Source: Dactylonectria macrodidyma (lineage: Eukaryota; Ascomycota; Sordariomycetes; Hypocreales; Nectriaceae). From it: a stretch of DNA of 64,000 nt. The notes under the pieces were generated by a model that was given only the letters and a program-made list of their open reading frames with translations, did no database searches and was not told where the DNA came from. The position numbers were made by a program, and so were the translations under genes. Below, piece after piece: positions 54,066 through 64,000 of this stretch (position 1 is the first letter of the stretch; the number at the start of each line of letters is the position of its first letter). The DNA lies in contig JAGMUV010000010.1 in the NCBI GenBank assembly GCA_020744425.1, positions 744,001 through 808,000 on the forward strand, in the 5' to 3' direction.

Positions 54066-56663
54066 ATGGTCTCTTCGCCCCGAGCCGCAGCGGCAGTTCT
54101 CGCATTGGCGGCTTGGGCTCCGGCCGTGGCAGTGGCAGCGGCAATATCTCCACCGGACTCAGCAAAAGTACAGAATCGTCTATGGGAATCCGCTGCTGGT
54201 TCCTACTACAACGATTCGTTCCTGATCGGCAATGGGCGCATTGGTGCTGCGCTCCCAGGCACTCCTGTGTCCGAGAAGATCCATGTGAACGAGGACAGCT
54301 TCTGGTCTGGGGGCCAACTGCACCGTGTCAATCCAGATGCCCTCAACTACATGCCACAAATGCAGTCTTTGGTTGTCAATGGACAAATAAAAAATGCAGC
54401 TACCCTTGCGTCGTTTGCTTATGCCGGTACCCCGGTCTCGGCTCGTCACTATGACTTCCTCGGCGACCTCGAGCTCACGATGAACCATAGCAGTTCCGTG
54501 ACCAATTACGAGCGATGGCTAGATCTGGCAGATAGCACAGCTGGTGTCTATTATCAAGTATCTGGGGTGTCGTATCAGAGAGAATACATCGCGAGCAATC
54601 CGGCAGGCGTTATTGCTATCCACATCACCTCGGACCATGCTGGAACTGTCAACTTCAATGTTCATCTCAGACGTGGAAGCTCGCTCAACAGATGGGAGGA
54701 CTACAGCGAAAAGCTCGGCAATGATGCCATCGTTATGGGTGGCGGGAGCGGTGGTAAGGAGGCTGTCGCTTTTGTTGCAGGTGCCAAAGTCGTTGCGTCT
54801 GGCGGGAAAGTTTTCACCATCGGAGACTACGTCAAATGCGAAGGTGCAGACGAGGCGTGGGTGTACTTCTCTGCCTGGACGTCATTCCGCAAGGATAACC
54901 CAAGGGACGCCGTTATCAAGGACATAGAAGCTGCCGCGGCGTCCACCTACAATTCCATCCGGTCGGCGCATGTTGGCGACTATCAAGAGCTTGCCAGTCG
55001 GGTCTCCCTCAACCTTGGGGAGTCTTCCGACGAGCAAAAGGCGATGACGACATCGGGTAGAATGCTTGCTCTCTCTAAAGCCTTTGATCCAGAGCTAGCA
55101 TCGCTCTACTTCCAATTTGGGCGATACTTGTTGATATCGAGTTCGAGGCACGGGACGCTGCCACCGAACTTGCAAGGAATATGGAGCGCCGATATTGATC
55201 CTCAATGGGGCTCTAAGTACACTATCAATATAAATACCGGTATGTTTCTCTGCTTTCCCAATTTACAATCGTTGGCCTAAGGCTTACAAGTGCCTCAGAG
55301 ATGAATTATTGGCCGTCGCTCGTCACTAGTAAGTTACGTCACGCCATATCTTCTGGAGACCTCACTCATCAGTCAATTAGACCTCGCCGAGCTCAATACT
55401 CCATTGTGGGATTTGATCGACATCATGCGGACGACCGGATCCAACACGGCGAATTCAATGTATGGTGCGAAAGGAGTCGTCGCTCACCACAATACCGATC
55501 TCTGGGGCGATACTGCTCCACAGGACAACTACGTTTCCTCTACTTTTTGGCCGTCGGGATTTGCATGGCTTGTAACACATCTGTTCGAATATTACCTGTT
55601 CACAGGGAATCAGGACATGCTGGCGGAGAAGTACGACACTCTTGTTGATGCAGCCACCTTCTACCTCGACTTCCTTACGGACTATAAAGGATGGAAAGTT
55701 ACGAACCCGTCTATTTCGCCAGAGAATACCTACCATATTCCTGGTTCCAAGTCTACTGCTGCTCTCACATGCGGCCCCACCATCGACAATTCTCTGGTTT
55801 GGGCACTCTTTGGCATGGTCCTCGATACACAGGCGGTCCTTGGTATTCAAGATCACGCCCTAGCGAAGCGCATTAGTGTTATGCGAAGCCAACTTCCGCC
55901 GCTAAGGGTTAGTCCCACCACCGGTGGGATAATGGAATGGATCGAAGACTACACAGAAACCGACCCCGGTCATCGGCACTTTTCGCTGCTCTGGGGCTTC
56001 TATCCCGGCTCTCAGATTACCCCCTCCAATGCTACCACATTTGCCGCGGCACAGAAGACTCTCTATCGTCGCCTGTCTAACGGTGGCGGCGACACTGGTT
56101 GGTCGCGAGCTTGGTCTGTCTCCCTCGCCGCGAGATCATTTAACGCTTCTAGCGTGGGAGACAGTCTGACAACTCTCCTGGAGGCATACACCTATCCCAA
56201 TAGTCTTCTCAACACTGGCCCGCCAGCTTCGTTCCAAATCGATGGGAACTTTGGAGGTACTGCCGGCGTTGCTGAGGCGCTAGTTCAGAGTCATGAGTAT
56301 GTTGTCGCAGGTCACTCGACCACGAAGAGGATGATTGCCGCACATCTTGGAGATAAGAACAAGATCCCTCTAATTAGACTTCTCCCGGCACTTCCACCTC
56401 TGTGGGCAAGCAACGGTGGTGGTTCGGTCACCGGCCTGCTGGCAAGAGGTGGCTTCGAGATCGATATGGTGTGGGGTGAGGAGGCCCATTTGACGAATGC
56501 AACAATTACTAGCAAGATTGGCGGCCAAGCTTGGATTACACTCGGAGGGACGCCGATCGGCGGTACCAACAGAACTGAAATTAGCGTTGATGGTCATGGT
56601 CATGGGACCTTCGTCCTGTTGAAGGCGACCAAGGGGAAGAAGTACACTGTCACCTTAGCCTGA
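54066..56663 (+). CDS. Secreted GH95 glycosidase (alpha-L-fucosidase family)
   Basis: Three exons (54066-55239, 55299-55328, 55381-56663) give 828 residues, normal for GH95. An Ala-rich signal peptide covers about residues 1-26. Domain order: N-terminal beta-domain (FLIGNGRIGAALPG, NEDSFWSGG), linker, the (alpha/alpha)6 barrel with GTLPPNLQGIWSAD, ININTEMNYWP (active-site Asn block, split by two introns around a 30-nt exon), HHNTDLWGDTAP, DTGWSRAW, and QIDGNFGGTAGVAEAL, then a C-terminal beta-domain. Known activities are 1,2-alpha-L-fucosidase and, in some members, alpha-L-galactosidase, both removing sugars from xyloglucan or pectin side chains. It stands with pectinases and faces a regulator gene (3' to 3'). 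Confidence 0.93.
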
Positions 56664-57520
56664 GTCGATGCCATATAGGAAAATTCTCCTTGCTTAATTA
56701 TTTTTTTATCTATACACACACCGCCACCCCCCTACTCTGTCTTTCTCCCTGTGGATGCCTTTGACAGGAAAATAACACCCTAAGCCAACGCCGCAGAGCT
56801 AAAAAAAGCCTATCTCAGACAAGGAGGAACCCTTATAGTAGCTAAGTCTGAGGATATCTAGGCCCAGAACGAGGTTACCGTACAGATAAAGCAGGAAATG
56901 CAGTAAAGAAGTGGTCTCGCGGCGAGGTCCGAGCTGAGGAAACGATGCTACGGTGTCTGCAGGAAGACAGGACACAACGCGAGAACTGGTCCGGTGGTTT
57001 ATCTCATCGTCTGGAGAAGACGATGAGCAGTGATTTTAATTGATTCCAGGCGTTGGGTTGAGTTCTAGAGTGGAATCTTCGTCTGGTTGCGGTGAGGTTG
57101 CCAGCCAAGTATGCCTGGATGAGACCATACGTTGCACTTCCGACTGATATAGGCTGTGGTTAGGGGGCCCCTTCTTATCTCTTATTCAATGCTGATACAT
57201 CTCGTCAAAGGTTATGCAGTGGAATTTGAGGTTGAGGTCAGACAGGTCAAAGCAACTGAGGAGGGAAAACACTTCGGACTGTCTAAATATACATTCAGCT
57301 CTCTGCATCACATGTCCAGCACCAGGGGGCGTAACATTCACTGAAGCCTCCGTGTATTGATAGGTGCCTCAATATCTTAGGAAAAAGAGCAGAGAGTCTG
57401 CCGTAAGCCAATATACGTATAGCTAAGGCGTTCTGCATGCATTTACACCAGAGTGGAAGGCTGACTGGTTATTCATAACTGTATGCTACCCAGGTACATT
57501 ACCAGGTTGATGTAGTAAGC
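56664..57520. other. Convergent intergenic region
   Basis: About 860 bases between convergent gene ends. A C-rich and T-rich stretch follows the GH95 stop. No gene seen; a 62-codon frame at 57156 has no domain. Confidence 0.35.
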
Positions 57521-59765
57521 CTAACTACCTAATTGATCATCTAGTAGAAACGATACCTGATCAACACCTTGAATTTCCCAGTCGTCAAAGCAAGAATTGT
57601 TCAAATCGACAGAGTGTCCGCCAATATTCAGTTGTGACCAATTTTCAGAGACCGGGCTCTGAAGCGGTAATAGACATGAATTTACCGGTTCCAGTTCCTC
57701 CTGTCTTTCCATGTCATGCTGAAACTTAATAAATGTCTCAGCAATTTTGTAAAGGCTCTTGCAAAGTTTGAATTGTCTCTGGTAGTGTTCAGAATTTGGA
57801 GTGGCTTGCTCCAGAGCAACGGGGACCTCGTTCAGAAGCTTTATGTCTTCTTCGTCAGAGTTTGCTATGCAATGTAGGAACGTAACTACAAATGCTGTGA
57901 ATGGTGTATAATAGAATATGCTAAGAATGGTTAGTCTGAACCAACAAACATAAAGAAAGTTGAGCTTACAATACGGCGTAGGCATGTAACCCGTGCATTT
58001 CCGAAGTAAGCTTCGGATAATAGGCCAAATGAGCTCGCAAGGCCTTAAACGCCCCGTCAAAACAAGCTTGTGAAATCTGGTCCGCCGAATTTGATGAAGT
58101 TTCGCCACGGTGTAGGAGCGTGAGGATTGAGAAATAGAGGATCTCTACAGGTCCGAAAAAACTGTTAAACAACTCCATGTTGAACGCATCTTTGGAATCA
58201 ATCTGCATCCATTCTTGGTACCATTGAGTTAGACTGGCCGACAACCTTGGGACAATACTCTGCCTTTGCGATGCTGTCAATCCCTGAGCGGCTTCTGAAA
58301 ATAGTGACTCGTAGATTTGACCTTGAATCCTTGAGAGCTCGACAAATTTAATAAACGCTAGGTCCCAGGGCGTTTGACTCGGGTTTCGTGAGAGGGGGCA
58401 AGGTCTGGTATCGATATCATAGTCCGGGATCGTACAAGGTAACCCGAGACATAGGCAAAGGCTTTTATCCGAGATGTAAATGTGCCAGAAGAGTCGACGG
58501 GCGCGTTCCGCCTCTTGTGGAGGGAGCAGTGCTAACCGGTTCTCGCAGTGATAGCCCAATGCAAGGCAGTGTCTTGCCGCCGTTGAAGTTAAACTATGCT
58601 GGAAAAGCAGTTTTGCTTCTCTCTGAGCATGAATCATCTCAAAATTGTTAGTTATTATTGGAATTTCTCTATAATTGAAGGATGGCCTTACAGCTACCGA
58701 TAAGATCATCGCATTTTCATGTGTTGGGATAGCCATCACCTCAAAGGTTTCAAGACCTGCTTGGAAGTTCGCTTCACATAGACTGCGCATGTTGTTTAAA
58801 TCTTCATCCCCGAGCCCGGAGGACTGGGTCAAAATGCTTTCCCGCAGGATACAGCATAGAATCCCGTTGAATAGTGTGATTTCACTGGCTGCTAAAGCCT
58901 CAACAGGAAAATACGCCCGCTGACAAAGAACGTCTACTTGGGCACGGTCATGTAATCCATACAACAAGAATAAGAGTGGTTCTTTCTCCAACCATACGGT
59001 CAGTTTCAACGATTGTTAATGAGAGGTGGGGGAGGCTGGCTTACCTCTTACTGCTCTGAGCAGCTGAAGGACTAAGCTGGACGGAGGCAGCTTTACTCCA
59101 AGGCGAGAATTCCCCGAATGTAATGTTGGAGTATAGAGATTCCCTAGTGTTTGAGGTGCTGCTTGATCTTCAGTCATAACTAGTAGATTTGCCAGTTCCT
59201 GTTGAACAGGTTTTATTTGTGAAACCTTGGTAAGCGTTGTGACTTGACTTGCGACGCGAATCTGTCGGCCGAAGGAGGAATCTCCTTCTGAGATAGAAGT
59301 GCGACACTCGGACGGCTCTGGTGTCGATATGGTTCTGTCGGAATCATGTGAGAATGGACTCTGCGTTTGCTCTCTGCTCGATTCTTGGCTGAGTTTTTCA
59401 ACCGCCTGCTCAATTGCCGAAAGCCTCTCCCGCAAGTCTCTTTGCTCCTCGTCGCTACTACAGCGGTTAGGGCATTCGTGACGCGCGAAGCGTCGGCCAT
59501 GGAGTAATACCTGTTCTGATTGTTGACTTGTGCTGGCTGAACAGCCAACCTGACTCGCGGGGCACAATCCAGTCCAGATGTCCTGCAATTGGCACAAGGA
59601 ACACAACGATCGCAGCGGACCTGCCACATCTTAGCCTCATCTTCTGATGTGGTGACAGAGGGGCAATACCTTGCGCATTCGGCAGTTGTGGCACTGCTCA
59701 TGCACATTAGCTCATCCCCGTCCAATCAGACGCCAACGCAAGGATTGGCTTACAGCTCTGGGCAT
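57521..59765 (-). CDS. Zn2Cys6 transcription factor, paralogue 2
   Basis: Seven exons (59765-59754, 59693-59670, 59620-59511, 59457-59045, 58981-58692, 58637-57970, 57920-57521) give 638 residues. The first exon is only 12 nt (MPRA); the second is a 24-nt micro-exon (CHNCRMRK); the third continues VRCDRCVPCANCRTSGLDC, so the zinc cluster spans three exons. A coiled coil follows (RDLRERLSAIEQAVEKLSQ). The middle homology region has LLRAVREPLLFLLY, CQRAYFPVEAL, STAARHCLALGYHCE and RRLFWHIYISDKSLCL; the end has AFVVTFLHCIANSDEED. Every intron position and phase equals that of the gene at 26564-28827, so the two are paralogues. Position next to GH95 and pectinases suggests a pectin-pathway regulator (inference). 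Confidence 0.88.
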
Positions 59766-61737
59766 GATGGCCCTTACTGGCTTGTCAGGACCCATCATGC
59801 GGACTTGGGAACAAATTGGCCAGGTCGGAAGGGAATGGGAAGCAGGTTTCTGGATTTCCCAGACCTCGCAGTGTGTGGATGCCGTGTACTCCGTGCAATC
59901 CGCGGAACGGTCACATGACCACTTGAAGCTAAAAGGGGGATCCTAGGCCCACATCGATAGCACCTGTTTAGCTCGTCGCGTATTTACAGCTACGTTACTC
60001 CGTATGGATCTTGAAGTTGCCAATTGAATGGATAATTTGCTGAAGGCGAATAGAAATATTTTCACGAAATCAATCAGAAATTGTCCAACGCCATTAACTG
60101 CTAGTAACACTCTGTCGGCCCTTATTACGCATTTTGTGAGTGAAGGCCCAAGCGCAGGACGTTCATATCTGATCTCACAGCCCTGCGATGCCCAGCCCAG
60201 AGAATTGTCTCCCCTTAGACTCCTAAAAGTGATTCTAATAGACGCCATGCAACAGGTTTTTCTCTCAATCTAGAGGCACAAAAACCCCATCCTCTTCCTT
60301 TTCGCGACGCCGATACCTCATATGTAATAGTGTTAGGATGACAAGGGTACCAACAAGTAGTCCCGCACTGGAGCCTGAGTAAGTAGAACGTATGAGGAAG
60401 CAAGATTGTACTTACCTCGAGAGACCTACTGTGAGTAGCATGACTTTTTTAAAAGGGATTGACTTCTCACGCCTGCCGAGGCTCCGCGCTGGGAGGGAGA
60501 AGCTATGGATCCTAACTAACATGATGAAGGATGCCATCGATCAGACAGTGGGGTTGAAGTTCACAAAAGTCTTTGACTGACGAAAGAATGATGAAGAGTC
60601 AATAGTAAATATTGTTTCCATTTAAATAACTTGAAAGGTTCAGCCTCAGGGGTCGGGAGCTGAGATGTAGTCATGTCGCGCGGAATCCGCGGAGCCACTC
60701 AGATCCCGTCTGTGAAACAAGCCACTCCAGAGACTTGAACTATTTTTGGAAGAGACAGGGCCGATTCAATCATAAGAGAAGTGATAAGCAAGGGATACCT
60801 GAAGTACCCGAGGCAGTGAGTTGTCAAAGCTGCCGGCATAACGAAGCGTCCAGACTATCACATCACACTCCACCACAAATATAAATAGCGGGGACGCACC
60901 AGCCAAGGTGCTATAGCCAACTGCTAGTGCCCTACTGAACGTATCATGCTTCCAACTATTAGTTAACCTGTGACTGAGAACGCTAGAGTATCAATATGAA
61001 ATCTTTTCTAATGAAGCGGCGAAGTTTCTGGGGCATAAGATTAAAATGTCATAATACACGTTACGACAATTCCTCATCGAGATGTGTTGAATAGCCAGCT
61101 GCGGCAAAAACGTAAGGCCCCTCGCTTGGGAACACATCATAGCGCTATTCGAGCTAGTATGCCTCCAATTCAACAAGATGTCCCACAACTTGAATAAAGT
61201 TTTAATATTCTATCTATCGAATTCTCTCATTCTTAGATGATTCGGGATCGGTGTAGTGAGCAGAGACGCGGCCATCAAGCGACCAGATCAGATGGCTCTA
61301 GGGTAGCCGACTCCGCAAAACTAGTGGTCTTGCAAAGGTTCATATGAGGGTGGGCGTAAAAAAAAGGGGGGCTCTGGCAAACCCAAGCCTCTGACATAAA
61401 TTCACGTGATTGCCTTAAGGAATGAAGTAATTAAAGGTTTTATGCCTTAAGGAACAAAAGGGTCTTAGAGGACGGGCGTGGGGAAGAGAGGCTTCGCTAA
61501 CACTGTTAATGTAGAATTACAAAACTCCTTTACTTTTATAAGTCTAGCTCTTCTTTAATTAGAGGTAAGTGTAATTTGGGGCTTTTTGTACCCTTTATTA
61601 AGTTTATATATTTATTAGCTTATATCTTCTTGATAGAGAGGTTAAAGGCTTAGAAGCGTCGATAGTCTTGAAAAGGGTGTAAATTTACTTACACAGTCAG
61701 CTGGTTTTTATACTGTAATCCAGGCAGAAGATGGCGA
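59766..61737. other. Long intergenic region
   Basis: About 2 kb without a defensible gene. A GC-rich stretch near 60676 resembles the 27-nt repeat at 29934 and 32588. From 61500 to 61640 the sequence is AT-rich. Holds the promoter of the regulator at its left side. Confidence 0.35.
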
Positions 61738-61959
61738 TGTCTCACTGAGGGGTCGGCGCGATTAAAGAGATCAGAGAGGGAAGAAAGTCATCTCTATTTC
61801 GACGATAATGATGCTGTCTGAACAGACAGCTTGCGAGGGTTCTTATACCCCTAGACTCGGCTAGGCCGGCCGGAGCAGCCAGGCCGGCTCCAGATAGGTC
61901 CCAGTCCATCCAGGGCCACTTTAATACATCATTTTCAGAAAATAAATAGTATTTACACA
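61738..61959 (-). repeat. Candidate solo LTR of a retrotransposon
   Basis: Read on the minus strand this 222-base unit begins TGTGTAAATAC and ends GAGACA (TG...CA ends), has a TATA-like GGGTATAAGAACCC in the middle, a polypyrimidine stretch, and no coding potential of its own, as an LTR would. GCGA occurs just outside both ends (61734-61737 and 61963-61966), but not at perfectly adjacent positions, so the duplication is not proven. No internal gag/pol sequence is present. Confidence 0.45.
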
Positions 61960-62554
61960 TATGCGAATGACTTTGGGCTTTTAAGACTATTACTTACATA
62001 TTGCTGGATCTAGGATTTTAAATACAGATCCCTTTTAAATATTCTTTAATTTCAGTCGGGCCTCATATTACATAATGCTTCTAGAGCAGTTACGTTTTCC
62101 ACCCAGTCTACTGTTTCAGTTCATGACTTCCACCTATGGAGGAACAAGGCCATTCTCAATATGATGGGTTGCTCCCGGTGCTCCTGGTACTATGAAAAGC
62201 GGTAGAACCTTGATACCCCGGGACCTATTCCTAGAACCTGGTTGACGTAGCTGACACTGTTGCTGAAATACATGGCTTCTCCCACACTACCTGCCAACCG
62301 ATTAACGCTCCACCGGCCCTTTGAATTCAGCCGAGTTTGGGTTCGCTGCGTCTATGATTGACTACTTTCCGGGGACAGAAACTCTAAAGAGCTGATCCCA
62401 CCCCTCTTGGGTGAGCGTTTTGACATCCGGGTCGCGTCTTTTATTAAACTAGGACCTCGTCCATGCCCTGCCGAAGGAGTATTCTACAGATCTGCAACTG
62501 CCTTAGACCTTGCAGCTAATAGCGCTTGGAGCCTGGGTAATAGTTACAGGTCAT
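61960..62554. other. Intergenic region
   Basis: About 600 bases at the 3' side of the last gene. No feature recognised. Confidence 0.35.
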
Positions 62555-64000
62555 TTACTCCCTCTCAATCTTATAACCTCCCACACAAAGGCGCTGAAAA
62601 GTCCTCTTAGGATCGTATTTCACCGAAATGTCTCGCAACCTAGTCCAGTTCTCCTTCCCGTAGCTTGCAATGACATCATCATCTGGACCTGAATTGTTCA
62701 TCCAGATCTGAGGCATCAATACACCGCGAGCCTTCGCGGCTTTTCTGAGCCGAGCAATACACTGATTACCAGCTTCTAGGATGTACTCCGTATCTTTTTC
62801 ATGTAGCCAAGCATTATCGATGAAGACGACTAACCACCCAGATTAATACCTTTGAAATCAATACCGAATCATCAAGGGCGATGAAGCGAGGTAGGGTGTT
62901 CAACTTACGGCTCTGGTCTTCCTCAGCCCAGCCAGGGGCAGTCCCACCGCGCTGGTTCGATAGGCGTATGGTTCTGGCGGAAAGAGGAGACATGTTCAAG
63001 CAAGCAGCTGCCTGTGTGGTCTTGTCAAAAGCCTCGAATGCGTTATAGAAAATGTCAATAGCTTCGTAATAGAAGTCAAGATCTGCCTTCACAGTCAAGG
63101 AAAGCATCGAGGACCTTGGGTTATTATCAGCGAAGTCTGTCGGGGCCGTGCAAATGATTTATCGCCTACCGCGTATTCTCGGAGAAGTACACCAGCGACT
63201 CCTCACTAGCCTCAGATTGGTCATCGTGCGCAGCCAGTTGCACGGGCGTACAGTTACCCGCGGCGGCCGACTTCAGGTTCAGGTTGAAGAAGCAGTCAAA
63301 GGCCTTCGGGTGGGCGTCGTTGGGGACGTGCCTGTCTGCGGACAGTACGTTCTGGAGGTACTTGCGAGATCCAAACTTTCCCCAGCCCGGGATCGACTCG
63401 ACACCAGGGTCTTCGACGATGTTCTCACTTTGGAACTTATAGTAAGCCTCAGCAACCTTGCGCTGATTTTCTATGCTCCACTCAAGTTCAAGCATTCCAC
63501 CCCAGACTCCGTTCGGCACCGGGAAGGTCAACATGTCCATGCGGGTGACGATACCAAAGTTATTCGAGCCGCCCTTGAGTGCCCACCAAAGATCTGCGTT
63601 CTCGCCCTTGTTGGCGTTGATAATCTTGCCACCGGCCGTGACAACTTCGAAATTCACGACATTATCACAGGACCAGCCATACTTATGGAACCAGGGTGAG
63701 TTTCCACCTATTTGGGGTGGATCAGTTAGTTCACACGTCTCCAAGAGAAACATCAGCGCCTAGACCAGAGATGAGGGTGAAACTCACAGCCTGTGATCTG
63801 CCCCACGCAGCCCACGGGCGACGAATGCCCTCCCGTGACGAGCACCCCAAATTTTTCAAGATAACTGTAGACCAAGCCCCATCGATTTCCCGCACCGATG
63901 CTCGCAATCTTGGAAGACTCATCGTAGTGAAGATCATTTAACCGGTCTGTGGAAATGAGAACGCCTCCCTCGATACTAGCCCAACCAGGATTCGGGGAGT
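62555..64000 (-). CDS. BBE-type FAD-linked oxidoreductase (5' end outside window)
   Basis: Four exons are in the window (64000-63788 partial, 63707-63170, 63114-62909, 62829-62555) with matching phases, giving about 410 residues. The part shown begins inside the FAD-binding domain: IASIGAGNRWGLVYSYLEKFG, VTGGHSSPVGCVGQITG (the conserved G-x-C/GG segment), KYGWSCDNVVNFEVVTAGG, and ENADLWWALKGGSNNFGIVT. The BBE C-terminal motif is present (DVIASYGKENWTRLRDISVKYDP, ending RTFQRLCVGGYK). The usual His and Cys that bind FAD covalently lie partly outside. Such enzymes oxidise alcohols, sugars or secondary metabolites. In fungi many are secreted; the signal peptide cannot be seen here. It could belong to the pectin side or to a next cluster. 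Confidence 0.88.

Noticed and set aside
1..64000. tRNA, rRNA, CRISPR array or complete transposon
   Set aside because: None was recognised on reading; short tRNA-like T-rich and GGTTC-like words did not form a cloverleaf by eye. A covariance-model scan would be needed to exclude small RNAs.

Overview
The window is nuclear DNA of a filamentous ascomycete (Pezizomycotina). The evidence is many short spliceosomal introns (about 45-110 nt, GT-AG with GCTAAC/TACTAAC-like branch sites), Zn2Cys6 transcription factors, secreted pectinases with signal peptides, and decayed relics whose stops look like C:G to T:A changes. Genus cannot be fixed by eye; Aspergillus/Penicillium-like Eurotiales or a Fusarium-like Sordariomycete both fit. 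I rebuilt exon models by hand, keeping reading frame and aligning to paralogues inside the window.

Region A (about 1-36.6 kb) looks like a catabolic gene cluster. In order it holds an extradiol ring-cleavage dioxygenase (VOC fold), an FAH-family hydrolase, an EthD protein, an ABM-type monooxygenase, a Zn2Cys6 regulator, a questin-oxidase-like DUF4243 oxidase, an NmrA-like NAD(P) protein, a dienelactone hydrolase, a class II aldolase/adducin protein, an orphan TAXI/NMT1-like binding protein, a second EthD protein, an FAD dehydrogenase, a Baeyer-Villiger monooxygenase divergent from an HSL-type esterase, a second Zn2Cys6 regulator, and two 3-ketosteroid-dehydrogenase-like flavoproteins. No PKS, NRPS or terpene synthase is present, so breakdown of a ringed ketone or aromatic compound (steroid-like or polyketide-like) fits better than biosynthesis. 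Dehydrogenation, Baeyer-Villiger insertion, ester hydrolysis, meta-cleavage, C-C hydrolysis and aldol cleavage could run in series; this is inference. Between the two KstD-like genes lie a decayed regulator and a decayed PDR ABC transporter, joined by their broken 5' sides.

Region B (about 36.6-39.4 kb) is AT-rich and holds a small two-TM hypothetical gene and a TPR relic.

Region C (about 39.4-59.8 kb) is a pectin-degradation cluster: exopolygalacturonase, xylogalacturonan-hydrolase-like GH28 divergent from a pectin methylesterase, a decayed second copy of that same divergent pair, P450 and aldo-keto reductase relics, a GH95 glycosidase, and a Zn2Cys6 regulator. That regulator has the same seven-exon structure as the second regulator of Region A, including a 24-nt micro-exon inside the zinc cluster.

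Region D (59.8-64 kb) is mostly non-coding, with a candidate solo LTR, and ends in a BBE-type FAD oxidase that runs off the window.
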